NCBI GenBank assembly: GCA_004799435.1
Contig: SSMV01000089.1
Span: 31,076-95,075, forward strand
Source: Bradyrhizobium sp.
GTDB taxonomy: Bacteria > Pseudomonadota > Alphaproteobacteria > Rhizobiales > Beijerinckiaceae
Direction of reading: 5' to 3'
DNA: 64,000 nucleotides
Under the pieces are notes generated by a model, which saw only the letters and a list, made by a program, of their open reading frames with translations, was not told where the DNA came from and made no database searches. Position numbers and translations under genes: made by a program. Of this stretch, positions 10,086 to 19,424 are shown piece after piece; the stretch's first letter is position 1, and each line of letters opens with the position of its first letter.

Positions 10086-11487
10086 ACAGATTCTGCGGAT
10101 CGAAGGCGAGTTTGATCCGGCGCATCAGGTCGATCGCTTCGGGGCCAAGTTCAGCTTCGACATAGGGGATCTTCTTCTGGCCGACGCCATGCTCGCCGGT
10201 GCAGGTGCCGTCCATTGCGACGGCGCGCCGGGCGAGACGGTCGATGAAATGCTCGGCGCGCGCGACCTCGTCCGGATCGTTCATGTCGATCAGCGCGCTG
10301 ACATGAAAATTGCCGTCGCCGACATGGCCGACGATCGGCGCGATCAGCTTGTGCTCGGCGATGTCGCGCTGCGTCTCTTCGACGCAATCGGCCAGACGCG
10401 AAATCGGCACGCAGGCGTCGGTGGCGAGCGCCCGCGCGCCGGGCCTGAGCGCCACCGCCGCCCAATAGGCGTCGTGGCGCGCCTGCCAGAGCCGGCTGCG
10501 CTCCTCCGGCTTCGTCGCCCAGACGAAAGGACCGCCCGTGTAGTCGGCGGCAATCTCGTCGAAGCGGCGGGCCTGTTCGGCGACGCTTTCCGGACTGCCG
10601 TGAAACTCGACGAAGAGCGTCGGCTGCTCGGGCAGCGCCAGCTTGGAATAGGCGTTGCAGGCTTTGACCTGGAGCGCGTCGAGCAATTCGATGCGGGCGA
10701 CCGGCAGGCCTGACTGGATCGTCGCGATTGTCGCGTCGCAGGCGGCGCGCACCGTTTCGAACGGACAATGCCCGCCGGCGATCGCCTCGGGGACGCCAGC
10801 GAGACGCAGAGTGACTTCGACAATCGCGCCGAGCGTTCCCTCCGAGCCGACGAAGAGGCGCGTCAGGTCGTAGCCGGCGGAGCTCTTCTTCGCCCGGCTG
10901 GCGGTGCGCAGATAGGCGCCATCGGCGGTGACGACGCCGAGCGACAGCACGCGGTCCTTCATCGTGCCATAGCGCACGGCGTTGGTGCCCGACGCGCGGG
11001 TCGCCGCCATGCCGCCGATCGAGGCGTCGGCGCCGGGATCGATCGGGAAGAAAAGACCGGTGTCGCGCAGATGCTCGTTGAGCGCTTTGCGCGTCACACC
11101 GGGCTCGACGACGCAGTCGAGGTCTTCGGCATTGACGGCGAGCACGCGATTCATCTGCGAGACGTCAATCGACAATCCGCCATGCAGCGCGTTGACATGA
11201 CCTTCGAGCGACGTGCCGGCGCCGAACGGCACGATTGGCGCGTCATGCGCGGCGCAGATGCGGACGGCGTCGATCACGTCCTGGCGCGAGCGAGCGAAGA
11301 GGACCGCGTCGGGCGGCGCCGTCTCGATCCAGGTGAGGGTATGGCCGTGCTGCTGCCGGACCGCTTCCGACGTCGCCAGCGCATCGCCGAAACGCGCCGC
11401 CAGCGCGGCGGTCAAATCCGCCACAATGCCGGCGGAGAGCCGGCCTTCGCGGCGACGCAGAGAGACGCGAGCATCGGCGGAGATCAA
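10057..11487 (-). CDS. FAD-linked oxidase (D-lactate/glycolate dehydrogenase GlcD-like)
   Basis: IVPFGAGTSLEGHVNALHGGLSIDVSQMNRVL, GTCTGEHGVGQKKIPYVEAELG, C-terminal [13 protein letters not shown]. Confidence 0.9.
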   Translation of the reverse strand: MISADARVSLRRREGRLSAGIVADLTAALAARFGDALATSEAVRQQHGHTLTWIETAPPDAVLFARSRQDVIDAVRICAAHDAPIVPFGAGTSLEGHVNALHGGLSIDVSQMNRVLAVNAEDLDCVVEPGVTRKALNEHLRDTGLFFPIDPGADASIGGMAATRASGTNAVRYGTMKDRVLSLGVVTADGAYLRTASRAKKSSAGYDLTRLFVGSEGTLGAIVEVTLRLAGVPEAIAGGHCPFETVRAACDATIATIQSGLPVARIELLDALQVKACNAYSKLALPEQPTLFVEFHGSPESVAEQARRFDEIAADYTGGPFVWATKPEERSRLWQARHDAYWAAVALRPGARALATDACVPISRLADCVEETQRDIAEHKLIAPIVGHVGDGNFHVSALIDMNDPDEVARAEHFIDRLARRAVAMDGTCTGEHGVGQKKIPYVEAELGPEAIDLMRRIKLAFDPQNLFNPGKIFRA

Positions 11488-11687
11488 TGGCGCATCCCAG
11501 CATATTGGAGAGAAGGGCGCGGCTATTGTGCCTCAGCGCCGGCGCTGCAAGCAATGTTTGGGGGCAATGCTTGCGGGAGAGGCGCCCCGGTCGCCGCAAG
11601 GAAGGCTGGACAAGGCGCCTCAGTTCGTTGAATTTGTGCGCCGCAACGAGGGACGCGGCGGCGGCGGCCTTCGCAAGGGAAGGGTTC

Positions 11688-12479
11688 ATGGCGAAATTCT
11701 CCGCCAATCTGTCGATGCTGTTCACCGAACGGCCGTTTCTCGACCGTTTCTCGGCGGCGGCGCGGGCGGGATTTCGCGGCGTCGAATATATGAGCCCCTA
11801 CGGCTATCCGGCGCGCGAGATCGCCGCGCGATTGCGCGACAATGGCCTCAACCAAGTTTTGTTCAATCTTCCCGTGGGCGACTGGGAAAGGGGCGATCGC
11901 GGCTACGCCTGTCAGCCCGATCGCGTCGAGGAATTTCGCGAAGGCGTCGCGCGGGCGGTCGACTATGCGCTGGCGCTTGGCTGCCCGACCGTCAATTGCC
12001 TCGCCGGCATTCCTTCGCCGCGCTCGACCATTTCCGAGACTCATCGCGCGCTGGTCGACAATCTGCACTACGCCGCCGACCGGCTCGGCGCAGCGGGCGT
12101 GCTGCTGGTTATAGAACCCGTCAATCGTTTCGATATGCCCAGTTTCGCCATAACCCGTAGCGACCGCGCGCTCGACATCATCGACGAGACCGGTTCGAGC
12201 AACATCAAACTGCAATATGACGTCTACCACATGCAGCGCATGGAGGGCGATCTGGCGACGACGATCGAGCGTCTCCTGCCGCGCATCGGACATGTCCAGA
12301 TCGCCGGCAATCCCGGCCGCAACGAGCCCAATTTTGGCGAGATCAATTATCGCTTCCTGATCGAACGGCTCGACATCCTGGGTTACGACGGCTGGGTCGG
12401 CGCGGAATATCATCCGCGTGGTCGCACCGAGGACGGCCTGTCCTGGTTCTCCGCCTATCGCACCAAGGGCGAGGGGTAA
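11688..12479 (+). CDS. hyi: hydroxypyruvate isomerase-like TIM-barrel protein
   Basis: MAKFSANLSMLFTERPFLDRFSAAARAGFRGVEYMSPYGYPA...IEPVNRFDMPSF...IKLQYDVYHMQRMEGDL. Confidence 0.88.
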   Translation: MAKFSANLSMLFTERPFLDRFSAAARAGFRGVEYMSPYGYPAREIAARLRDNGLNQVLFNLPVGDWERGDRGYACQPDRVEEFREGVARAVDYALALGCPTVNCLAGIPSPRSTISETHRALVDNLHYAADRLGAAGVLLVIEPVNRFDMPSFAITRSDRALDIIDETGSSNIKLQYDVYHMQRMEGDLATTIERLLPRIGHVQIAGNPGRNEPNFGEINYRFLIERLDILGYDGWVGAEYHPRGRTEDGLSWFSAYRTKGEG

Positions 12480-13771
12480 TGGGAGACGCCGCGGGTCGGC
12501 GTGAGCGCGATCCGCGCGGATTCTTGCGCACGCTCTTCGACGCGGCGGTCGAAGCGGCTTCGCCCGCCAAAACATTGGCCGGGTTTCTGCCGCCGCCGCC
12601 CAAGGGCCGCACCATTGTCGTCGGCGCCGGCAAGGCGGCCGCCGCCATGGCGGCTGCGGTCGAAGCGGCCTGGCGCGGCCCGCTCGAGGGCCTCGTCGTC
12701 ACCCGTTATGGCCATGGCGCGCCCACAAAACGCGTCGAAGTGGTCGAGGCTTCGCATCCGATGCCGGATGCGGCAGGCGCCGCCGCCGCGGCGCGCATTC
12801 TCGAACGCGTCAAGGGTCTCACCGAGGACGATCTCGTTCTCTGCCTGATCTCGGGCGGCGCATCGGCGCTGCTGGCGTTGCCCGCTCGCGGCGTCAGCTT
12901 CGAGGAAAAGCGAGCGATCAACGCGGCGCTGCTGAGAAGCGGCGCCGATATCGCGGCGATGAACTGCGTGCGCAAACATCTCTCGGCGATCAAGGGCGGC
13001 CGTCTGGCGCTCGCCGCCGCGCCGGCAAACGTGGTCGGCCTGATTATCTCCGACGTGCCGGGCGACGATCCGGCAACCATCGGGTCGGGACCGACGGTCG
13101 CCGATCCGACCACCTCGGCCGAAGCGCTGGCGATCCTGCGCCGCTATAGGATTGAAGCGTCTCCTTCGGTCGTCGCGCATCTCGAAAGCGCCGCGTCGGA
13201 AACGCCGAAGCCCGGCGATGCGCGCTTCGCCAAAGTGTCGAATGTCATCGTCGCGACGCCCTTCGCCGCGCTTCGCGCTGCGGCCGATGTGGCGCGCGCC
13301 GTGGGCGTCACGCCGGTTCTGCTCGGCGACGCCATCGAGGGCGAGGCGCGCGAAGTCGGCCGCGTCCTGGCTGGCGTTGCGCTGTCGGCCGCCCGCCACG
13401 ACGCGCCGGCCGCCGCGCCATGCGTGTTGCTGTCAGGCGGCGAGACGACGGTGACCATGCGCGGCAAGGGCAGGGGCGGGCGCAACGCCGAATTCCTGCT
13501 CGCGCTGGCCATTGCGCTTGCCGGCGCGCCGCGCATTTTCGCGCTTGCCGCCGACACTGACGGGATCGACGGCAGCGAGGACAACGCCGGCGCATTCATC
13601 GCGCCCGACACGCTGGCGCGCGCCGCCGCGCTTGGCCTTAATCCACGCCAATGTCTCGCCGACAATGACGCCTATTCGCTCTTCGCCGCGCTTGGCGATC
13701 TTGTCGTCACCGGCCCGACCCGGACTAATGTCAATGATTTCCGCGCCATCCTGATCGAGCAGGCGGTTTGA
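12479..13771 (+). CDS. glycerate 2-kinase (MOFRL family)
   Basis: TIVVGAGKAAAAMAAAVE..., LCLISGGASALLALP, LSGGETTVTMRGKGRGGRNAEFLLALAIAL, AADTDGIDGSEDNAGAF. Confidence 0.92.
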   Translation: MGDAAGRRERDPRGFLRTLFDAAVEAASPAKTLAGFLPPPPKGRTIVVGAGKAAAAMAAAVEAAWRGPLEGLVVTRYGHGAPTKRVEVVEASHPMPDAAGAAAAARILERVKGLTEDDLVLCLISGGASALLALPARGVSFEEKRAINAALLRSGADIAAMNCVRKHLSAIKGGRLALAAAPANVVGLIISDVPGDDPATIGSGPTVADPTTSAEALAILRRYRIEASPSVVAHLESAASETPKPGDARFAKVSNVIVATPFAALRAAADVARAVGVTPVLLGDAIEGEAREVGRVLAGVALSAARHDAPAAAPCVLLSGGETTVTMRGKGRGGRNAEFLLALAIALAGAPRIFALAADTDGIDGSEDNAGAFIAPDTLARAAALGLNPRQCLADNDAYSLFAALGDLVVTGPTRTNVNDFRAILIEQAV

Positions 13772-13805
13772 ACGCGCGGTCGAAATCCGCATTGAGGAGT
13801 TCGTT

Positions 13806-15869
13806 GTGGCGCAATCGTCAGGCCTTGGGGAGAACCCGCTGCTCGAATCCTGGGACGCGCCCTTTGGCGCCGCGCCCTTCGCCAGCATCCACCCCGAGCA
13901 TTTTCGCCCCGCCTTCGACGCCGCGCTTGCCGAGCGGCGCCGTGAGGTCGCGGCCATCGCTTCCGAGCCCGCGCCGGCCTCTTTCGACAATACGATCGCC
14001 GCGCTGGAGCGCGCCGGCGCGACGCTGGACCGAGTGAGCGCGGTCTTCTTTCACCTCGCCAGCGCCGACACAAACGACGAGCTGCAGCGAATCGAACGCG
14101 AGATCGCGCCCATCCTGTCGCGCGAGCGCAGCGCGCTGCTGCTTGACGACGCGCTGTTTCAGCGGATCGAGGCGCTCCAACGCGCGGTCGAGACTCTCGG
14201 CCTCGACGCCGAGCAGAAGCGCGCCTTCGAGCGCTGGCGCACCGCCTTCCTGCGCGCCGGCGCCGGTCTTGCGCCCGAGAAGAAAGCGCGGCTGGCGGCG
14301 ATCGGCGAGCGGCTGGCGAGCCTCGGCGCGGCCTTCGGTCAGAATGTGCTGGCCGACGAGAAGGCTTTCGCCCTTGTGCTCGACGGGTCCGACGATCTCG
14401 CCGGTCTGCCCGAAAGCCTCGTCACGGCGGCGGCGGAAGCGGCGGTTGCGCGCGGTCTCGCGGGCAAACATGTGGCGACGCTCTCGCGCTCGTCCTATGA
14501 ACCCTTCATGCAGTCTTCGGCGCGCCGCGATCTGCGCGAGGCGATGTTTCGCGCCTTTGTCGCGCGCGGCGCCGGCGGCGGCGACCATGACAATGCGGCG
14601 ATCATGCGCGAGACGGTTCAACTGCGCGACGAGCGCGCGCATCTCCTCGGCTACGCGAGCTTCGCCGATTATCGCCTCGCCGACAGCATGGCCAAGACGC
14701 CCGCGGCGGCGTTAGGCCTGCTCGATCGCGTCTGGGCGCCGGCGCGCGCCGAGGCTTTGCACGAAGCCGAGGCGCTGCAGGCGATGATCGCCGCCGAGGG
14801 CGGCAATTTCGATCTTAAGCCCTGGGATTGGCGCTATTACGCCGAAAAGCGGCGCAAGGCGCTTTACGACATCGACGCGGCCGAACTGGCGCCCTATCTG
14901 CCGCTCGAATCGATGATTGCCGCGGCGTTCGAGGTCGCGCACAGACTGTTCGGCCTCAGCTTCGTCGCGCGCGACGACATTCCGCTGCCGCACGCCGACG
15001 CGCGCGCCTGGGAAGCGCGCGGGCCGGATGGCGCGCCGATCGCGCTCTTCATCGGCGATTATTTCGCTCGGCCCTCCAAGCGCAGCGGCGCCTGGATGAG
15101 CGCGCTGCGCGATCAGCAGCGGTTCGATGGGCCTGTCCTGCCCATCGTCGTCAATGTCATGAGCTTCGCGCGCGCCAGCGAGGCTCAACCCTGTCTGCTC
15201 AGTCTCGACGAGGCGCATACGTTGTTTCACGAATTCGGTCATGGGCTGCATGGCATGTTGTCGGACGTAACCTATCCGCTGCTATCGGGCACGCATGTAT
15301 CGCGCGACTTCGTCGAATTTCCCTCGCAGCTCTATGAACATTGGCTGGAGCGGCCGGAGATCCTGCGCGCTTTTGCGCGCCATCACGCGACGGGCGCGCC
15401 GATGCCCGAGGCGCTGATCGCCCGGCTCGCCGAGGCGCGTCGCTTCAATCAGGGCTTCGCCACGGTGGAATTCGTCGCCTCGGCGCTGGTCGATCTGCAA
15501 TTGCACCGCCGCGCCGGTCCCGGCGCCATCGATGTCGCGGATTTCGAAGCGCAAACGCTGGCGGCGATCGGCATGCCGGCGGCGATCGCGCCGCGCCATG
15601 CGGCGGCGCATTTCCAGCACGTCTTCTCGGGCGACGGCTACGCTTCGGCCTATTACAGCTATCTCTGGTCGGAAATCCTCGACGCCGACGGTTTCGAGGC
15701 TTTCGAGGCGGCGGGCGACGATTTCGCCCCCGCGCTGGCCGAGCGGCTCAAGCGCTTCGTCTATGCGGCCGGCAATCTGCGCGAGCCCGAGGCGGCCTAT
15801 CGCGCCTTTCGCGGTCGCGACCCCTCGCCCGATGCGCTACTGCGCAAACGCGGACTGGTCGAAAGCTGA
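13806..15869 (+). CDS. M3 family oligopeptidase / peptidyl-dipeptidase
   Basis: LLSLDEAHTLFHEFGHGLHGMLSDV (HExxH-type FHEFGH), NPLLESWDAPFGAAPF N-terminus. Confidence 0.94.
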   Translation: MAQSSGLGENPLLESWDAPFGAAPFASIHPEHFRPAFDAALAERRREVAAIASEPAPASFDNTIAALERAGATLDRVSAVFFHLASADTNDELQRIEREIAPILSRERSALLLDDALFQRIEALQRAVETLGLDAEQKRAFERWRTAFLRAGAGLAPEKKARLAAIGERLASLGAAFGQNVLADEKAFALVLDGSDDLAGLPESLVTAAAEAAVARGLAGKHVATLSRSSYEPFMQSSARRDLREAMFRAFVARGAGGGDHDNAAIMRETVQLRDERAHLLGYASFADYRLADSMAKTPAAALGLLDRVWAPARAEALHEAEALQAMIAAEGGNFDLKPWDWRYYAEKRRKALYDIDAAELAPYLPLESMIAAAFEVAHRLFGLSFVARDDIPLPHADARAWEARGPDGAPIALFIGDYFARPSKRSGAWMSALRDQQRFDGPVLPIVVNVMSFARASEAQPCLLSLDEAHTLFHEFGHGLHGMLSDVTYPLLSGTHVSRDFVEFPSQLYEHWLERPEILRAFARHHATGAPMPEALIARLAEARRFNQGFATVEFVASALVDLQLHRRAGPGAIDVADFEAQTLAAIGMPAAIAPRHAAAHFQHVFSGDGYASAYYSYLWSEILDADGFEAFEAAGDDFAPALAERLKRFVYAAGNLREPEAAYRAFRGRDPSPDALLRKRGLVES

Positions 15870-15889
15870 GACAACGCCCCCATCGCGTC

Positions 15890-16037
15890 ATGACCGGGCT
15901 TGTCCCGGTCATCCAAGAGGCGCCGCTGCAAAGCCCTCAGGGATTGGGGGCCTCGGTCAGTCGTGGATGCCCGGCTCAAGGCCGGGCATGACAGGCGCGC
16001 CAATGCTTTGCGTCCCTTCTCCCCGCAAACGGGGAGA
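15890..16037. repeat. cluster of three intergenic palindromes
   Basis: ATGACCGGG-cttgt-CCCGGTCAT (15890-15912), ATGCCCGGC-tcaag-GCCGGGCAT (15967-15989), TCTCCCCG-caaa-CGGGGAGA (16018-16037). Confidence 0.7.
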
Positions 16038-16044
16038 GGGGATG

Positions 16045-16377
16045 CTACTGCAGCGTCAGCTCGGCAGTCGCATCGTTGTTCCCGCTATGCAGCGTTGCAT
16101 GCGCGGTCTTCTCGCCCGTCCTTGTGAGGGTGACGTTGTTGCCCTCATCTTCGTAGGTGATTTTTGTCGCGGTCACGACGCTGGCGGCCACCGGATGGGA
16201 CACACCCTGATAAGAGTAGCTCACGACCCGATTGCCCGCGACAGTGACCGAGGTGGCCTGCTGCGCGTTGCCTCCCCATTCACCGCTCCAGGTCCCATTC
16301 CATCCAGACGCCAGGGCGGACGAAGACATTGTCGCAAAGATCGCGGCTGCTAACACCCAACGGAAATGGCGCGTCAT
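16045..16377 (-). CDS. small secreted hypothetical protein
   Basis: MTRHFRWVLAAAIFATMSSSALA-SGWNGTWSGEWGG..., clear Sec signal peptide. Confidence 0.6.
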   Translation of the reverse strand: MTRHFRWVLAAAIFATMSSSALASGWNGTWSGEWGGNAQQATSVTVAGNRVVSYSYQGVSHPVAASVVTATKITYEDEGNNVTLTRTGEKTAHATLHSGNNDATAELTLQ

Positions 16378-16592
16378 AGGGCGAACTCCATATGTCTGTT
16401 GTGAACGCGGACGCCGCTGGAAGGTTCCTGATTTTGCGGCGGCGCCTGACGCTTGACGAGTTCGAACCGGAGCGGGGCATCGGCCGTCCGCACTTGAGGC
16501 CAGTGTAGCACGGCGCGCCGGGTCGATGCCGATCTCAACTTGAAATTTCCGTTCTTGAAACCCGCGATCCGCCGTCCTATTCCTAGTTTGGC

Positions 16593-16880
16593 GTGAAGGG
16601 GGAGGCTTGCGTGCCGATCCGTGAATATCTCGACGATCGTTCAGTCTTCTCGCCGGAGACTGTGGCGATCATGAATCGAGCCTTCAGGACCGCGACCCTG
16701 CGGCTCGGGTTCGACGCCGGTCACGCCGACCGCGAAAGACTAGCCACGATCATCATTCATCTCGCGCGAGCAGAGCCGTCGCTTAGCGCGGCGACGCTTG
16801 CCGAGCAGGCCATTTCGACCTTGCATGTCGGCGGCCTCGTGCCCGGCGAGGGCATCGAACAAATCGGCGAAGGGGCGTAG
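16593..16880 (+). CDS. conserved hypothetical protein (95 aa)
   Basis: SVFSPETVAIMNRAFRTATLRLGFDAGHADRERLATIIIHLARAEPSLSAATLAEQAI; coherent alpha-helical soluble protein. Confidence 0.5.
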   Translation: MKGEACVPIREYLDDRSVFSPETVAIMNRAFRTATLRLGFDAGHADRERLATIIIHLARAEPSLSAATLAEQAISTLHVGGLVPGEGIEQIGEGA

Positions 16881-16903
16881 AGGCAAGTTGCGCCGCGCCT
16901 GAG

Positions 16904-17140
16904 CGTCATTGCGAGCAAAGCGAAGCAATCCAGACTTGGGTTGCGGCCGAGGCTTAGCCTGGATCGCTTCGCTGTCGCTCGCGATGACGGCTTATTGTCT
17001 TCGTAATGACCGGGCTTGTCCCTTCTCCCCGCGGGCGGGGGGAAGGCTAGGATGAGGGGCGGGGAGGCGAGCCGCGATTGAACTGACAATCGCCACGCCC
17101 CTCACCCGTCCTCTCCCCGTAAACGGGGAGAGGGGCGCCG
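16904..17140. repeat. mosaic intergenic palindromic repeat cluster
   Basis: CGTCATTGCGAGC...GCTCGCGATGACG imperfect inverted repeat (about 16904-16988), then a partial copy of the ATGACCGGGCTTGTCCC element and CCTTCTCCCCGC/CTCTCCCCGTAAACGGGGAGAGGGG elements. Confidence 0.7.
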
Positions 17141-17167
17141 CATCATCGAAGACGGCGCGCCTTGCGC

Positions 17168-17944
17168 TCAGGAATCGCCGCCGAGCAGGCTGCCAAGCAA
17201 TCCGCCCGCTGCGCCGAGCGCCGCGCCCGCCGCAAGGCCGCCGGCGGCGGAGCCCGAGCCGGTGTCGCCGCCTTGCCTCGGCAGATAGCGGCCGATCTCC
17301 TCGGCGAGATTGAGGATCGGCATGCTCTGCAGCCAAATATGGCCGGGGCCGGTCAGCGTGGCGAGGAAGAGGCCTTCGCCGCCGAACAGAACATTCTTGA
17401 ATCCCTGCACGATCTGGATGTCGAAGCCGACGCTCGGCTCGAAGACGCCGACATGACCGGCGTGAACGAGCAGCTTCTCGCCGGGTGCGAGATCGCGCTC
17501 GACCAACTCGCCAGAAAGATCGAGCCAGACGAGGCCGGGGCCGGTCACCTTTTGCAGGATGAAACCGTCGCCACCGAAAAAGCCGGCGCCCAGCCGCTTC
17601 TGCCACGCGAGTTCGAGCGTCACCGATTTCTGCGCGACGAGGAAGGTCTCCTTGCGACAGATCAGGGATTGACCGGGCTGCAGCAGCGCCGGCACGATCG
17701 TGCCGGGAAAGCGCGGCGCGAAGGCGACATGGCCGGCGCCGCTGGCGGTGAAATCGGTGATGAAAAACGAGCCGCCGCCGAAGGAACGCTTCAGCCCGGC
17801 GAAGAAGCCGCCGCCGGTGTGGGTGTCCATTCTCACCTGATCGTTCATCCAGGCCATGGTGTTGGTCTGGCTATAGACCGTCTCGCCGGGCGCCAGGTCG
17901 ATCGCCACCGTCTGCATGACGGTTCCGGAGATCTGATATTGCAT
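17168..17944 (-). CDS. TIGR00266/AIM24 family protein
   Basis: MQYQISGTVMQTVAIDLAPGETVYSQTNTMAWMNDQVRMDTHTGGGFFAGLKRSFGGGSFFITDF. Confidence 0.88.
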   Translation of the reverse strand: MQYQISGTVMQTVAIDLAPGETVYSQTNTMAWMNDQVRMDTHTGGGFFAGLKRSFGGGSFFITDFTASGAGHVAFAPRFPGTIVPALLQPGQSLICRKETFLVAQKSVTLELAWQKRLGAGFFGGDGFILQKVTGPGLVWLDLSGELVERDLAPGEKLLVHAGHVGVFEPSVGFDIQIVQGFKNVLFGGEGLFLATLTGPGHIWLQSMPILNLAEEIGRYLPRQGGDTGSGSAAGGLAAGAALGAAGGLLGSLLGGDS

Positions 17945-17974
17945 CGCGCGTTCTCTCCTCAGGCGGCCTTGTCG

Positions 17975-19252
17975 TCAGCGATTGGCGGCGGCGGTGATGT
18001 CCAGCTTGCCGACGAAGGCTGTCGGGTCGTCGCCCATCGTCATGAAATCGCCGGCCTTGATCGCGCCGCTCTTGGCTTTAACGACGACGGAAAGGCTCTT
18101 GGGATCGGCGATGAATTTTTGCGTCTCGCTGCCCAACGCCAGCCCGGAAGGATCGCCGCCGAGCATGACCGGCGCGATCGTCCCCGCCGTCGTCGACCAT
18201 TGCTTGCGCAGATCAGCGCTGGCGACACCCTCTTGCTTGGCGAGATAGGCAAGGCCTTTGTCGAACAGCCCGGCGTTGACCAGTTTCAGTTGCAGCGAGG
18301 CGACCCCGGCCTCGATCAGGGCCTGCGCGGCGGTCGCCCGGTCGCCGCCGAACAAGGCCGGCGCGACATTGGTGAGACTCGCCTGGAAGCCGATCGAGCC
18401 CATTTGCGCGCCGTCGATGGTGATTTCGCCAAACGTCAAAGTCTGGGCCTTCTCGTCGTAGGTGAAGCCAGCGGTTAGCGAGAGTTCGAGCTTGGGATAG
18501 CCAAGACTGGCGAGTTCCTTGGCGGTGTCCGATCCCGCAGAGGCCTCGAAGACGACGCCCGTGACTTTCGAAAGGTTCGTACTCACAACGTCGGTGGTGT
18601 AGCGATTCTGGACGACGACCGAGGCGATCGCGATATGGTCGGTTTGACCAGCCTCGCCGCCGAAATCGGGGGCGACAATGTCGATCCCGTTCAGAGTCAG
18701 GCCGCCGAGATGAACCAGCGACGCGCTCTGTGCGGAGGCGTCGGCCAGCAGGAACGGGGCGTCGAGCCCATCGACATGCAGCGCGCCGGCATTGACCGAC
18801 ACGGTCCCGCCATCGGCAGGTCCGGTCGCGCTGATGGAAGCAAGATCGAGTATTCCCATCTTGCCGCTGTCGACGGCGCGGGCGTTCAGGCCGCTTAAAT
18901 GAATTTTTGAATTGTCTTTGCCGAGGATGTCGATCGACGCGATCGCGATCTTGTCGGCCTTGAGCTTGAGCGCCAGCGCGCGTTCCTCGTCGACCGGCGT
19001 GTCGGGGGAGAAGAGTTTGACGATCTCGTCCTTGGTGAGATTGGTGTTGTCGAATTCGACATGCGGGATGGTGAAGGCGTCGCCATCGGTTGCGGTGAAG
19101 GTCAGATTGTCGATCGTCACGTCGCCGCTGGCTGGCGCCGCGAGCGCGCAGGGCGCGGCGAGCGATCCGGCGATCAGCAGCAGCGCCCCGGTCGATCGCG
19201 CAGCCCACTCGCCGGCGCGCGCCTGCGTCGGACGATTCCGCTCCACCCCCAT
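17975..19252 (-). CDS. hypothetical exported protein
   Basis: Signal-like AARSTGALLLIAGSLAAPCALAAPASGDVTIDNLTFTATDG...; no internal recognisable catalytic motif. Confidence 0.6.
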   Translation of the reverse strand: MGVERNRPTQARAGEWAARSTGALLLIAGSLAAPCALAAPASGDVTIDNLTFTATDGDAFTIPHVEFDNTNLTKDEIVKLFSPDTPVDEERALALKLKADKIAIASIDILGKDNSKIHLSGLNARAVDSGKMGILDLASISATGPADGGTVSVNAGALHVDGLDAPFLLADASAQSASLVHLGGLTLNGIDIVAPDFGGEAGQTDHIAIASVVVQNRYTTDVVSTNLSKVTGVVFEASAGSDTAKELASLGYPKLELSLTAGFTYDEKAQTLTFGEITIDGAQMGSIGFQASLTNVAPALFGGDRATAAQALIEAGVASLQLKLVNAGLFDKGLAYLAKQEGVASADLRKQWSTTAGTIAPVMLGGDPSGLALGSETQKFIADPKSLSVVVKAKSGAIKAGDFMTMGDDPTAFVGKLDITAAANR

Positions 19253-19424
19253 CTCAATCCCCCTCAGTCGATCGTTCCATCTGGCGTTACGAAATGACCC
19301 GGAAAGGATCGCTCAGGGCGGCCGGTTTGGCAACGGACCCCGGCGGCGCGGGCCCGAGTGTTGTCGTTTGGGCCCGCGGCCATGAAAAGCCACGCTCGCG
19401 GCCACGGAGGGCCGCGCTACTGTT

